From Nocardia sp. NBC_00565 (GTDB taxonomy: Bacteria > Actinomycetota > Actinomycetes > Mycobacteriales > Mycobacteriaceae): DNA of 64,000 nt. The stretch's first letter is position 1, and every line of letters begins with the position of its first letter. The notes under the pieces are model-generated. The model was not told the DNA's origin and did no database searches. It saw only the letters and a list, made by a program, of their open reading frames with translations. Positions 48,145 through 59,958 of this stretch are shown here, piece after piece. The DNA is taken from assembly GCF_036345915.1 (NCBI RefSeq), contig NZ_CP107785.1, positions 7,254,001 through 7,318,000 on the forward strand. The letters run 5' to 3'. A program made the position numbers and the translations under genes.

Positions 48145-49365
48145 ATGTGCACCATGATCGGTTCCAAACGAGCTCGACTCCTACCGACGGCCGCGGATGC
48201 GTCGGTAACTCAGCTCGAGTTGTTCTTCGACCTGGTGCTCGTCTTCGCGTTCACCATGGTCACCGACCTGGCCGCACATGAGACCAGCGCCAAGAACATG
48301 TTGCGCGCCGCCCTCGTGCTCGCGGTCATGTGGTGGCTGTGGATCGCCTACTCCTGGCTGGGCAATACGGTGCGCGCGGACGAGGGCATCGCCCGGGTCG
48401 GCATGTTCCTCGCGATGGGCGGTGGTTTCCTCGCGGCGCTCACCATCCCGGAAGCCTTCAAAGATATGGATGGCGGCTGGCCCGGCCCATTGGTCTTCGC
48501 GATCGCGTATCTGATCGTGCGCCTCGTGCACCTGGGCATGTACCTGCTGGCCAGCGCCGAGGATGCACAACTGCGCAACCAGGTACTGAAATGGAGCCTC
48601 GGTTCCATCACCATCGGCACCTCGCTGCTCGTCATCGCCGCCACGACCACCGGGACCGTACAGATCGTGCTGTGGATCGCCGCGATCGTCGGGGATATGG
48701 GCTGGACTCTGCTGGCAGGTGAGGACTGGCGGGTGAATTCGCCCAGTCACTTCTCCGAGCGCTACGGGCTGATCATCATCGTCGCGCTGGGCGAATCGAT
48801 CGTCTCGATCGGCATCGGCGTTGCCGGACTGCCCATTTCGTGGCCGATCGCGGTCGGGTCACTGCTCGGCCTCGCGGTATCGGGTCTGCTGTGGTGGGCG
48901 TACTTCGATGTGGCGGCGCTGGCGGTGGAGCACGAACTACGGCACGCCGAGGGCGAGCGGCAGGTCAAGATCGCCCGTAACTCCTACACCTTCTGGCATT
49001 TTCCGATGATCGCCGGGATCATCGGCATCTCGCTCGGGTTGAAGAAGGTGCTCTACTACGTCGGCGACGAATCGGCGCACAGCCTGAAGGACGCGTTGTA
49101 CGGGATTCCGCTGTTCGCGCTGTACGGCGGCGTGGTGCTGTATCTGGTCGCGCTGGTCGGGTTCAAGCACTACGCGACCGGCAATGTCACGGTGGTCCGG
49201 TTGGTGGCCGCGGTGCTGCTGCTCGCGCTGATCCCGGCGGCCTGCGCGCTGCCCGCGCTGGCCGCGCTCGGGCTGCTGTGCGGTGTGCTGGTGCTGTTGA
49301 TCGTTTGGGAGACAATGCGATACGCGCAGCCGCGCGACGAGATCAGGCACGCGACACACGAGTGA
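48145..49365 (+). CDS. LtrA-like (low temperature requirement A) membrane protein
   Basis: This 406-residue protein has about 10-12 helices. The LtrA signature is VTQLELFFDLVLVFAFTMVT near the N-terminus, and SHFSERYGLIIIVALGESIV in the centre. The family was named for a Listeria mutant unable to grow in the cold; function is not known. ATG at 48145 or the third codon later (48154). Its 3' end overlaps the next gene, on the other strand, by 23 bp. Confidence 0.9.
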   Translation: MCTMIGSKRARLLPTAADASVTQLELFFDLVLVFAFTMVTDLAAHETSAKNMLRAALVLAVMWWLWIAYSWLGNTVRADEGIARVGMFLAMGGGFLAALTIPEAFKDMDGGWPGPLVFAIAYLIVRLVHLGMYLLASAEDAQLRNQVLKWSLGSITIGTSLLVIAATTTGTVQIVLWIAAIVGDMGWTLLAGEDWRVNSPSHFSERYGLIIIVALGESIVSIGIGVAGLPISWPIAVGSLLGLAVSGLLWWAYFDVAALAVEHELRHAEGERQVKIARNSYTFWHFPMIAGIIGISLGLKKVLYYVGDESAHSLKDALYGIPLFALYGGVVLYLVALVGFKHYATGNVTVVRLVAAVLLLALIPAACALPALAALGLLCGVLVLLIVWETMRYAQPRDEIRHATHE

Positions 49366-50203
49366 GGTGGTGGCGCACGCTCGCCTCCGGCGGCGTCGGG
49401 CCGTACGCGGACGCCTCGACCCGCACCCCGGCGTGCACCGCGTCCCGGATCTGATCCACGTTCTCCCGAATCATGTCCGAGACCAGTTCGTCGGTGCGTG
49501 GATCCGCCAGCACCTGGAACACGATGCGGAAGGTCGTATCGGCGATCAGCCGGATGATCTCGTCGTGGAACGGGATGTAGCGGACCCGCCCGGCCTGCGG
49601 ATCCTTCTTGATCAGTTCGAGGATCATCTCGTCCATTTCGGCGCGATTCTCCTCGAGCGCCGACGCGATATTGCGGGTGTAGTGGCCCGCGCGCAGCACA
49701 TGCGCGACCTCGTCCAGCACAGCGATCGTCATGGGCCGCTTGATCACATCGACGATGGTGCGCACGAACCGGTTCACCACCGCGGCGGTCACGCGATCGC
49801 CCAGCGCGCGATCGGCGACGCGACCGACACGGACCGCGATCACCACGATCCGCAGCAACCGGAACCCGCGGAAGAACGGGCTGGTCACCGGGACCATGCC
49901 GAGCACCTCGTACCAATAGATGAACGGGAACGTCCACGGCCAGCCCGCCCGGCGCCAGCGCCAGAGGAATTCGACGGCGAATATCGCGCAGACCGAGTAG
50001 TCCAGGACCACGATCACCCGGTACGTGTGGGTGGATACGTCGAAGAAGCTGACCCAGGTGACCAGTACGACGGACACGATGGCCAGCGCCAGCATCACCA
50101 GGTCCGACCACAGCGCGGGCGGTTTGCGTGGGAAATCCAGCTCCGGTGCTTCATCGAAGCCCGATGCGGTGGTCGGACCCGACCGGGTGGTTGGAGTTGC
50201 CAC
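49343..50203 (-). CDS. Voltage-sensor-like membrane protein without a pore domain
   Basis: The protein is 286 residues. After a 30-residue tail come four hydrophobic segments: LVMLALAIVSVVLVTW, VIVVLDYSVCAIFAVEF, the short PFIYWYEVLGMVP, and an S4-like helix RGFRLLRIVVIAVRVGR with Arg at regular spacing. No selectivity filter or S5-S6 pair follows; the rest is a 165-residue cytoplasmic helical domain. GTG at 50203 follows GAAGGGA. Annotated relatives are called ion transporters. It may be a stand-alone sensor or proton channel, or a scaffold. Confidence 0.72.
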   Translation of the reverse strand: MATPTTRSGPTTASGFDEAPELDFPRKPPALWSDLVMLALAIVSVVLVTWVSFFDVSTHTYRVIVVLDYSVCAIFAVEFLWRWRRAGWPWTFPFIYWYEVLGMVPVTSPFFRGFRLLRIVVIAVRVGRVADRALGDRVTAAVVNRFVRTIVDVIKRPMTIAVLDEVAHVLRAGHYTRNIASALEENRAEMDEMILELIKKDPQAGRVRYIPFHDEIIRLIADTTFRIVFQVLADPRTDELVSDMIRENVDQIRDAVHAGVRVEASAYGPTPPEASVRHHLTRVSRA

Positions 50204-50323
50204 GTGAGGATCCCTTCGACGCCGAACGGTCCCGCCGACAGTAATACGCTGCGCGGTGGCGAGCACTGAGGTCGGTTCGCCACCGTTGGCGTTACGACGC
50301 GCCTGCGCCGAATTCCTGGTGAA

Positions 50324-51946
50324 TTATTTTCCGGCGCGGATGATCGCCTCGATATTGCGTTCGGCCAGCGCCGTGATCGTGAGCGACGGATTGACCGTGC
50401 CGGTGCTGCCGGGGATGGCCGCGCCGTCCATCACGTACAAACCCGGGTGACCGTGCACGCGGCCGTTGCCGTCGGTGGCCCGCCCGAGCACCGCGCCGCC
50501 CAGCGGGTGCGCGGTGAACAGCGCGTTCGCGTCGTAGCCGAGCGCGCCGTATTCGACCATGGCATTGGAGCGTTCGGCGATCCGGTGATCGACGGCACGC
50601 GCGGCGGCCACGATATCGTCGCGGTTCCTGGACGACCAGGACAACCCGACCGTATTGCGGCCGCGGTCGTAACCGAAGCGCGCGCGAGCCGGATCGAGCA
50701 CCATGCCGAGCGAGGCGAGCGCACCGGTTTCGAACGGAACGCCTGGGATGTACCAACTTTCGAGTGTGAGCGGTACCGCGGATTCGTCGAGGATCCGGCT
50801 CACACTCGGCACACCCTGCCCGAAACCGGCCAACTGGCTCGCGCCGCGGGCGAGCACCACGTCACCGTTGGTGCCCCAGCCGTCGCCGATGTGCTCGTTG
50901 AGGTTCGACAGCGCGCCGGTCGACTGGGCGCGCACCAGCAGTTCCGAGGTGCCGATCGAACCTGCGCCGAGGAACAGTCGGTCGCAGGTGAGGGTGCGCG
51001 TGCAGATCACATCACCGGTCGGCGCGAGCTTGGTGACGGTGACCGAATAGCGGCCGCCGGATTCCTGTGCGATGGCCTCGACGCGGTGACCGGGGTAGAT
51101 CGCGGATTTGCCGGTGTCCTCGGCGTAGCGCAGATAGTTCTGGTTGAGATCGAACTTCGCGCCATTGGAATTGCCCAGGTTGCTGCGCGCCACCGTCGCG
51201 GAAGGTCTTGTGGTGCCCGCGATTTCGCCGCGCACGATATCCCAGTTGAAGATCGAGTCATTGGCCTGCGGTTGGTAGCCCGCGCGGCGCGCCTGCTCGT
51301 CCCAGGCCCGGGAATGCGCGAACGCCGACGCGCCGTAGAGGTCCGCCGGAATCGAGCTGAGCCGCAACATCTCTCGCACGCGCGGGTAGTAGACGCGCTC
51401 CATTTCGCCGTAATCGACGGTGCCGCCGAAGACGTGGTCGAAGAAGCGGCGCTCGGGCGCGACCATTGCGCCGGAGAAAATCACCGAGCCGCCGCCGACG
51501 GCCGCCGCCCGCCAGACGTCGATGCCCGGATACTGCGTGCAGTCGAGTACTCCGCCGAAGCTGGCGAAATGCATCGGCACCTTGGTGACCCCGGTGAAGT
51601 TGGTGCGATGCCAGAAGCCACGCCCGTCGGGCAGATCGTCACCGGTGAAGATTTCGCGCCACGGATCATTGGGCCAGCGCGAGCCGCGTTCCAGCACAGT
51701 ATTGGCGACTCCGGCCGCGGCCAGGCGCAGTGCGGTGACCGCCGCGCCGAAGCCGGAGCCGATCACGATCGCGGGCGAATGCTCGGGCGGATCAGGAAGT
51801 GGCGCAAAGATTTCCGGTACCCACATGCGGAAAAGGTTGTCCCAGACCGGATCCGCGGCACCAGAAGTGCCCGCACCCAATGCGGTACCCGCGACTCCGA
51901 ACATCGCGGCCGCACCAGCTGCCTTGAAAAAGGCACGTCTATGCAC
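50324..51946 (-). CDS. choA: Cholesterol oxidase, Tat-exported (GMC/class I type)
   Basis: This 540-residue flavoenzyme has a twin-arginine signal (HRRAFFKAAGAAAMFGVAGT), FAD motif VIGSGFGAAVTALRLAAAG, and family active-site segments FTAHPLGGAVLG (catalytic His) and GTVNPSLTITALAERN (Asn). RAAAVGGGSVIFSGAMV is typical of Streptomyces/Rhodococcus cholesterol oxidase. It oxidizes and isomerizes cholesterol to cholest-4-en-3-one outside the cell. GTG at 51946 follows GGGAGG; the ATG seven codons upstream overlaps that site. Confidence 0.92.
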   Translation of the reverse strand: MHRRAFFKAAGAAAMFGVAGTALGAGTSGAADPVWDNLFRMWVPEIFAPLPDPPEHSPAIVIGSGFGAAVTALRLAAAGVANTVLERGSRWPNDPWREIFTGDDLPDGRGFWHRTNFTGVTKVPMHFASFGGVLDCTQYPGIDVWRAAAVGGGSVIFSGAMVAPERRFFDHVFGGTVDYGEMERVYYPRVREMLRLSSIPADLYGASAFAHSRAWDEQARRAGYQPQANDSIFNWDIVRGEIAGTTRPSATVARSNLGNSNGAKFDLNQNYLRYAEDTGKSAIYPGHRVEAIAQESGGRYSVTVTKLAPTGDVICTRTLTCDRLFLGAGSIGTSELLVRAQSTGALSNLNEHIGDGWGTNGDVVLARGASQLAGFGQGVPSVSRILDESAVPLTLESWYIPGVPFETGALASLGMVLDPARARFGYDRGRNTVGLSWSSRNRDDIVAAARAVDHRIAERSNAMVEYGALGYDANALFTAHPLGGAVLGRATDGNGRVHGHPGLYVMDGAAIPGSTGTVNPSLTITALAERNIEAIIRAGK

Positions 51947-52052
51947 CCAGGCCACCTCCCTCATCACGCATGGCCGAGCGCAGACTACCGGGATTCGGGG
52001 ACGCTGAACAGTCGTCGAGGAAGATCACCGACTGCTCGTCGAACGGCGGTGC

Positions 52053-53630
52053 TCAGTCGGCGAACGGCGTCCCATCCGGTTTGCAGGTCGCGCCGGGTGC
52101 GGGCAGCTGCAGATCGACGAGGTAGTGCTCCTGCAGACGACCCGCGCAGTCACTCAGCACGTTGTGGCCGTAGCCGCCCTCGACGATCACCAATCTGGCG
52201 TTGACCAGCTCCTGCTGGGCGCGCCGGGCCGCCGTCAGCGGGGTCACCGGATCGAAGCGGTTGTTGAACAGCAGCGCGGGCTTATCCGAGCGCAGGATCC
52301 ATGGGCCGGTGATGCGCTGCGGGTAGCCCTTGGCCGGTACCGGCCAGGCCGCACACGCCTGCCGCAGGTACAGCCACATCGCCCCGTAATGCGGTGCCGT
52401 GCTCGCGAGTTCGCTCGCCAGCGCCGGCCATTGCTCCGGTTCACGGCTGAAACTGCTGTCCGCGCAAGTTATAGCGGTGAAAGCGTCGAGGAAGTCATCG
52501 GTGAAACCGCCCGCGGCCAGAATCTGTTGCACGACATCGGGATTGCCCGCCGGGCCGCGCTCCAGCTCGGTGAGCAGTTCGGCCAGCGCGGGCCACCCCT
52601 GCTTCGGGTCGTAGAGCATGGTGGCGTGCGCGGGCAGGACTTCGGTGAGAGTCACCGTGCGGGTGCGCTCACCCTGTCCGATCACGATGGATCCCTGGCG
52701 CAGCCGGTCCAGCACGGCGTCGTTGCGGGCGCGCAGCCCGGCGGCGTCACCCTTGGTCGCCCCCGCGAACGCGCAATGTTGTTGTCCCACTTCGGCACAC
52801 AGCCGCAAGAACTCCGAAAGCACCTCCTCGGTGCCCGCCGCGGAGTCGGCGATCTGGGCGCGCGAATCATTGGTGTAGGCATCCGGGTCGATCATCGAGC
52901 CGAGTTGCAGCGCGCGGACCCGATCGCCGAAGAGCGCGCCGTACACCTCGCCCAGATAACTCGCATAGGACCCACCCTCGAAGGTCATCGACGGATCACC
53001 CACCGCGCGACGCAGCAGATCCAGATCGCGGGCGGCATCCACGGTGGTGAGATGCGGTAGCAGCTCAGGGCTGTTCGCGGCGCATCCCGCGGCCAACGCA
53101 CGGGCATTGCGCGCGGCGGCGCTCTCTTGCTCGGCCGTCGTCGGTGGAAGCACGAAACCGGACCAGAACCGGTGCTGCTCTTCGGCATTCGAGAAGCAGC
53201 GGACCTGTCCGCTGCGGCCGATACCGCGCTGATCGAAGGTGATCACGTCGAATCGGCGGGCCACCTCACCGGCGAACAGTTCGCCGTGGCCGGCCCATTT
53301 GAATCCCGAACCGCCGGGTCCGCCGACCGCGGTGAACAGGGTGCCGATGCGGCGATCCCGTTCGCCGGCGGGCTGTTTGATGATCGCCAGCGACAGCGTG
53401 GGGCCGTTCGGTTGGGCGTAGTCGATCGGGACAGCCGCGACCGCGCACTGGTATCGACTCAATTCGGTTTCGGCGCACGGCTTCCAGTCCAGCCGCGGAG
53501 TCGGCGCCGCATCGGCCTGTGCGACCAGTTCGGCGATCTGGGATACCGACTCATCGTTTCGGGTGCAGGAACTCAGCGACGGCGCCAACGCGACCACCAG
53601 CACCGACACCACGATCTTCCACCCGCGCAT
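52053..53630 (-). CDS. Lipoprotein alpha/beta hydrolase, tripeptidyl aminopeptidase-like
   Basis: The protein is 525 residues. A lipoprotein signal (WKIVVSVLVVALAP then LSSC) is followed by an alpha/beta hydrolase of the Tap/SCO family: oxyanion region VGGPGGSGF, nucleophile GGSYASYLG, Asp in NNRFDPVTP and His in GYGHNVLSD. The C-terminal TAP-like domain (CADSSF onward) is present. It cleaves peptides or esters at the cell surface. ATG at 53630 or 53639; the longer frame to 53777 is not a signal peptide. Confidence 0.9.
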   Translation of the reverse strand: MRGWKIVVSVLVVALAPSLSSCTRNDESVSQIAELVAQADAAPTPRLDWKPCAETELSRYQCAVAAVPIDYAQPNGPTLSLAIIKQPAGERDRRIGTLFTAVGGPGGSGFKWAGHGELFAGEVARRFDVITFDQRGIGRSGQVRCFSNAEEQHRFWSGFVLPPTTAEQESAAARNARALAAGCAANSPELLPHLTTVDAARDLDLLRRAVGDPSMTFEGGSYASYLGEVYGALFGDRVRALQLGSMIDPDAYTNDSRAQIADSAAGTEEVLSEFLRLCAEVGQQHCAFAGATKGDAAGLRARNDAVLDRLRQGSIVIGQGERTRTVTLTEVLPAHATMLYDPKQGWPALAELLTELERGPAGNPDVVQQILAAGGFTDDFLDAFTAITCADSSFSREPEQWPALASELASTAPHYGAMWLYLRQACAAWPVPAKGYPQRITGPWILRSDKPALLFNNRFDPVTPLTAARRAQQELVNARLVIVEGGYGHNVLSDCAGRLQEHYLVDLQLPAPGATCKPDGTPFAD

Positions 53631-53808
53631 ACCGATCATCCTGCGGTGCCGACCCAGCCCCCGTCGTCCTCCTTTTGGACCAATCCCGCTCCGTAACAAC
53701 CCCGATCGCACTGCAGGGGTCGCATCTCGAGTGCCACGTGCTTCCTCCATCTCCCAACGAACCGCGCTGGCCGACAAGACTATTGCGTCCGCACGCGCCG
53801 GCTCCGAG

Positions 53809-54576
53809 CTACGTCATGAGCAACCGCACGACCGCGATACTGCCGACCACGACGATCACCGCGCGCAACGCGGTGGGCGGCATCCGCCGGCCCATCTTCG
53901 CGCCCAATTGCCCACCGATGACCGAACCGACGGCGATCAACGCGACCACCCGCCAGTCGACGTCGGCGATCAAGGTGAAGATCACCGCGGAGACCGCGTT
54001 CACCAGCAGGCCGAGCACATTCTTGACCCCGTTCAGGCGCTGGATGTCCTCGTGCACGAAAACCCCGAGCAACCCGATCAACAGCACGCCCTGCGCCGCG
54101 CCGAAATAACCGCCGTAGATGCCGCAGGCGAAAATCGCGAGGAACAGGATCAGGCCGCCGTGTTCGGGCGCCGGGCCGGTATCGGCCGCGCGGCGCTGTT
54201 TCACCCAGTTCGCCAGTCGCGGCTGGACCACGACCAGGATCAGGGCCGCGATGATCAGCACCGGCACGATCGCCTTGAAGGCCGAGGCCGGAAGGGTGAG
54301 CAGCAGGATCGCGCCGGTGGTGCCGCCGAGCAGGGACGCGGTGCCGAGCCGGAGCAGTCTGGCGCGCTGGCCCGCGAGTTCGCGCCGATATCCGTGCGCC
54401 CCGCTGATCCCGCCGGGAACCAGGCCGATGGTGTTCGAGACATTCGCCGTGACCGGCGGGATGCCGAAGGCGAGCAGCACCGGGAAGGTGATCAGAGTGC
54501 CCGAGCCGACAATGGTGTTGATGCCGCCCGCCGCGATACCCGCACCGAAGACGGCCAATTGTTCCAGCCAAGTCAT
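53809..54576 (-). CDS. TauE/SafE-family permease
   Basis: This 255-residue protein has about 8 helices in two repeats, each starting with a conserved Gly-rich motif (FGAGIAAGGINTIVGSGTLI and FACGIYGGYFGAAQGVLLI). Family members move sulfite, sulfonates or related anions. It is divergent from leuA with the attenuator between; no functional link is evident. Confidence 0.92.
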   Translation of the reverse strand: MTWLEQLAVFGAGIAAGGINTIVGSGTLITFPVLLAFGIPPVTANVSNTIGLVPGGISGAHGYRRELAGQRARLLRLGTASLLGGTTGAILLLTLPASAFKAIVPVLIIAALILVVVQPRLANWVKQRRAADTGPAPEHGGLILFLAIFACGIYGGYFGAAQGVLLIGLLGVFVHEDIQRLNGVKNVLGLLVNAVSAVIFTLIADVDWRVVALIAVGSVIGGQLGAKMGRRMPPTALRAVIVVVGSIAVVRLLMT

Positions 54577-54722
54577 ATGAAGTCCTCAATTACGTCCCGT
54601 CGGACCTGCCCCTCGTAGGATGAGGTCCGTACAAGCGTGTACCAGCCGGTCGGAACGCTATCCGGTTAGGTCGGATGACCGGACGATGGGGACCGGGCTT
54701 TCGGGACTGTATTGCGGCACGG

Positions 54723-56654
<1,932 letters not shown>

Positions 56655-56707
56655 GTCCCGAATCGATCCGATCCCGGCTTGGCGATTGGTACGTCGGAGT
56701 ACGGTGG

Positions 56708-56758
56708 GAGCCGGACGCCCGTCCGCGACGCGATGTCGCGAACCTGGGCGTCCGGCTC
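56708..56758 (+). terminator. Terminator after leuA
   Basis: GAGCCGGACGCCC (56708-56720) pairs perfectly with GGGCGTCCGGCTC (56746-56758); an inner CGCGAC/GTCGCG hairpin folds inside the loop. It lies 53 bp after the leuA stop. Confidence 0.85.
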
Positions 56759-56923
56759 TCGATCTTGCTGTAGGACACGAACAATCGGTGTCGCAAGAAG
56801 CGGCGTGTCACCCGGCGCGTCCGCCGTCCACACCACGGCGCGGGCCCAAGAACCCCGTGCTAGCGTTGATTCGCATTCAAGCGCCGAGCTCTCTGCTCGA
56901 ATTCCCGAGCAGATGGGGGAACT

Positions 56924-58738
56924 GTGACAACTAACGACCACAACCCGACTTCTCCGCCCTGGCTGCAGAGTCATTCGGTGGACACGGCCGAGGTCACCAC
57001 CGAGTCCTCGAGTCAGCACACGGCGCAGGACGAGGCCGAGTCGTTGCCTGGCGAGGTGACGTCCGAGCAGTCCGGCGACGAGCAGGAGATCGGCGCGGCG
57101 GAGCAAACGGACGCCGAGGAGCCGGGCCAGTACGCCGGATCCCCGGTCGGGGCGATGGAGCAGACCACCGCGTACCCGCAGGCCGGAATGCCGCAGCCGC
57201 AATACGGACCGCCGGATGGCTTCGCGCCGCCCGCCGCGCCAGCGCAGTTCGCGCCGTACAACTCTGGTCAGTTCGCGCAGTCGCCGTATTCGCCTGAGCC
57301 GTATTCGCCGTCGCCTGAGCTGTATTCGCCCGAGCCGTATCAGCCGGGTCCGTACCAGCCCGGCCCGGGCCACAGCGGTAGCCACCCGGTGCAGCCCGCG
57401 CCCGAGCAGCACGGCGGGTCCTATGGGGAGTTCCGGCAGGAGATCGGGCCCGATGGTCTGGTCCGGCGGGTGCCCCAGGATGGTCCGGGCGATCAGCAGA
57501 GCGGACCGATCTACAGCTGGGCGCCGCCACCGCCGGTGCAGCAGCCGCCGATGCCGCAGCCGCCGATGTATCAGCAGCCGCCCATGGGGCAACAGCCGCC
57601 GCCACATGGCGGTCAACAGCCCTATGCGGAGCAGGGACCGCCGCCCGGCCAAATGCCTTATGCCGAGCAGGGGCCCAATACCGGTCAGCTGCCCTATCTC
57701 GAACAGGGCCCACCGCCCGGATGGCATGGGGGACCGCCGAATACGCAGCAGCCGTTCCAGCCGCAGCATGTGCCACATCCCGGCCAGCCGGGGCATTCGG
57801 TCAACGACCTGAACCTGCTCAAGCGGGCCCGCAAGGCGCCGCGCGGTGGTTGGCGGCGGGCCGTGCACAAGGCCTCCGGCGGCATGATCAATCCGGGTGA
57901 GTCCGCGGCCGATGTCGTCTTCCGCGATCTCGCCGAGCGGGTGAATCAGCCGGTGCGCGGTGACTATCGGATCGCGATCCTCTCGCTCAAGGGCGGCGTC
58001 GGCAAGACGACGACCACCGTCGGGCTCGGATCGACGTTCTCCTCGGTGCGCGGCGACCGGGTCATCGCGATCGACGCCAACCCGGACCTCGGCACCCTGG
58101 CGCATCGGGTGCCGCGCCAGACCCGCTCCACTGTGCGCAACCTGCTCGAGGATCAGCACATCACCAGGTACTCCGATGTCCGGGCGCATACGTCCCAGGC
58201 GCCGAGTCGACTGGAAGTGCTTGCCAGCGAACAGGATCCGGCCGTCTCCGAGGCCTTCAGCGAGGCCGACTACCGGCAGGCCATCGGCATCCTGCAGTCG
58301 TTCTACAACATCATCCTCACCGACTGCGGCACCGGTCTGATGCATTCGGCCATGGCCGGTGTGCTGGATATGGCCAGCTCACTGGTGCTGGTCACCTCAC
58401 CCGCCATCGACGGCGCCCGCAGCGCCTCGGCCACGCTGGACTGGCTGGACCATCACGGCTACAGCAAGTTGGTCGAGCGAACCGTGGTGGTGGTCAACGC
58501 ATCCCGGCGCGGCGCCTCCACCATCGACCTCGACCAGTTGCGCAAGCTGTTCCTGGACCGCACCCGCGCCGTCCAGGTCGTCCCCTTCGACGACCACCTC
58601 GCCGAGGGCGCCGAAATCGACCTGGAACTGGTGAGCAAACCCACCCGCCGCGCCCTCCTGGAACTGGCCGCCATGGTCGCCGACGACTTCGGCTACATGG
58701 GCTCCCACCAATACCGCCCAGGCCCCTCCAGACACTAA
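56924..58738 (+). CDS. EspI-like ParA/MinD ATPase with Pro/Gln-rich N-terminus
   Basis: The protein is 604 residues. About 290 residues are low-complexity with repeats such as YSPEPYSPSPELYSPEPYQP and three copies of a PYxEQGPxxGQ unit, then a ParA/MinD domain with Walker [21 protein letters not shown] and an Asp pair (AIDANPDLGTLAHR). This is the layout of EspI, the ESX-1-linked ATPase Rv3876, and related proteins near type VII systems. No ESX gene is in this window. It may position or gate an envelope complex. GTG start at 56924. Confidence 0.88.
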   Translation: MTTNDHNPTSPPWLQSHSVDTAEVTTESSSQHTAQDEAESLPGEVTSEQSGDEQEIGAAEQTDAEEPGQYAGSPVGAMEQTTAYPQAGMPQPQYGPPDGFAPPAAPAQFAPYNSGQFAQSPYSPEPYSPSPELYSPEPYQPGPYQPGPGHSGSHPVQPAPEQHGGSYGEFRQEIGPDGLVRRVPQDGPGDQQSGPIYSWAPPPPVQQPPMPQPPMYQQPPMGQQPPPHGGQQPYAEQGPPPGQMPYAEQGPNTGQLPYLEQGPPPGWHGGPPNTQQPFQPQHVPHPGQPGHSVNDLNLLKRARKAPRGGWRRAVHKASGGMINPGESAADVVFRDLAERVNQPVRGDYRIAILSLKGGVGKTTTTVGLGSTFSSVRGDRVIAIDANPDLGTLAHRVPRQTRSTVRNLLEDQHITRYSDVRAHTSQAPSRLEVLASEQDPAVSEAFSEADYRQAIGILQSFYNIILTDCGTGLMHSAMAGVLDMASSLVLVTSPAIDGARSASATLDWLDHHGYSKLVERTVVVVNASRRGASTIDLDQLRKLFLDRTRAVQVVPFDDHLAEGAEIDLELVSKPTRRALLELAAMVADDFGYMGSHQYRPGPSRH

Positions 58739-59025
58739 TTCGCCCAGTTGCGGCCGGGTTGCAACCCGTGCGAGGTGCTCAAACGGTGTGCACCAGCCGA
58801 TTCGGTCGCTATCCGGTGCCTGGGGATGTGAGCCAGGCGCAGGGCTGTGAGCTGGTAGCTCACTTTGAGTGGTAAAAGCTCAGCGACGGGATTTCAAACC
58901 AGAAGATGGCTGGCCCGAGATTGAACGAACCGACGACATAGATCAATGCGAGTACAACCGGACGTTCCAGGAGCTTCACCAAACGTACCGTAGTTCGCCT
59001 CCAGCAGTGGAGATCCCACGGATGG
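58739..59025. other. Intergenic region with an atypical reading frame
   Basis: A 7-bp hairpin GTGAGCT/AGCTCAC is at 58847-58863. From a GTG at 58869 a rightward frame reads VKAQRRDFKPEDGWPEIERT, acidic and less GC-rich than the surroundings, but then runs into the antisense of the LysR gene (to 59198). It may be the remains of an unrelated gene. I do not recognize it. Confidence 0.4.
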
Positions 59026-59958
59026 TTACTCGGCTGACACCTGGTGGGCGGCGGTGCGGAAAGCGTCGAGGACGGTGGCGATGGCGGGGCGGGTTTCGGG
59101 GTGGGGGCGGGTGGCGAGTTCGTAGAGGCGGGCGGCGCGGACGCCGGTTAGGCGTAGGACGGCGAGGGCGGGGTGGGCCACGGCCCAGCGGGGCATGAGG
59201 GCTACTCCGTAGTTGGCGGCCACCAGGGTTTCGATGACGCGGAAGTCGTTGAGACGCTGGGCAATACGGGGTTGGACGCCGGTGAGGGTGGCGATGGAGC
59301 GCAGGACGTCGTCGACCGGGAAGCCGCCGCGGACGCTGAGCCAGGTTTCCTCGGCGAGTTCGGCGGGGGTGACCTCGGTCCGGCGCGCGAGCGGATGTGT
59401 TGGTGCGACAACGACATCGGTGGGTTCACGCATGATCACAGTGGTGTCGACGCGGGGGCCCGCGATGCCGGGGGCGCGTTCGTCGCGGTGGGTGAGCACG
59501 ATGTCGTAGTCGGCGAGCAGCCGCGGGACTTCGGTCGGCGGCAGGTCCACATCACTGGCGACGACCTCGACGCCACTGTTCGCCAGCGCGGGCAGCACCC
59601 GCGGCAGCAGCAGCGCCGCTCCCGAAGGAAACAGAGCGACCCGAACGCGGCCGCGCGGTGAGCCGCGATAGTGCGCCATCTCGGCGACCGCGCGGTCCAT
59701 GGCGGCGAGCACGTCATCGGCGCGCACCACCAGGGCTCGGCCCGCATCGGTCAGTCGGACTCGGCGGCCGTCTGGCTCGAGCAGGTCGACACCCGCCTCC
59801 TTGGTCAGGACCTTCAGCTGCTGCGATACCGCCGACGGCGTCATCGACAGCGCCGAGGCAACGGCCGCGACAGTGCCGCGGTCGGCGAATTCGCGCAGCA
59901 CCCGCAGGCGTTCGATCGTCATCGACGGCCCGACCCGCTGACCATCCGGTGAAACCAT
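59026..59958 (-). CDS. LysR-family regulator
   Basis: This 310-residue regulator has an N-terminal HTH (TVAAVASALSMTPSAVSQQL KVLTKE) and a LysR substrate-binding domain. It is divergent from the EamA transporter and probably regulates it. At the ATG 59958 a TAGTAT stands 6 nt upstream, fitting a leaderless message; the ATG at 59922 (MTIERLRVLREF) is the classical family start, but has no ribosome site. The effector is unknown. Confidence 0.9.
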   Translation of the reverse strand: MVSPDGQRVGPSMTIERLRVLREFADRGTVAAVASALSMTPSAVSQQLKVLTKEAGVDLLEPDGRRVRLTDAGRALVVRADDVLAAMDRAVAEMAHYRGSPRGRVRVALFPSGAALLLPRVLPALANSGVEVVASDVDLPPTEVPRLLADYDIVLTHRDERAPGIAGPRVDTTVIMREPTDVVVAPTHPLARRTEVTPAELAEETWLSVRGGFPVDDVLRSIATLTGVQPRIAQRLNDFRVIETLVAANYGVALMPRWAVAHPALAVLRLTGVRAARLYELATRPHPETRPAIATVLDAFRTAAHQVSAE

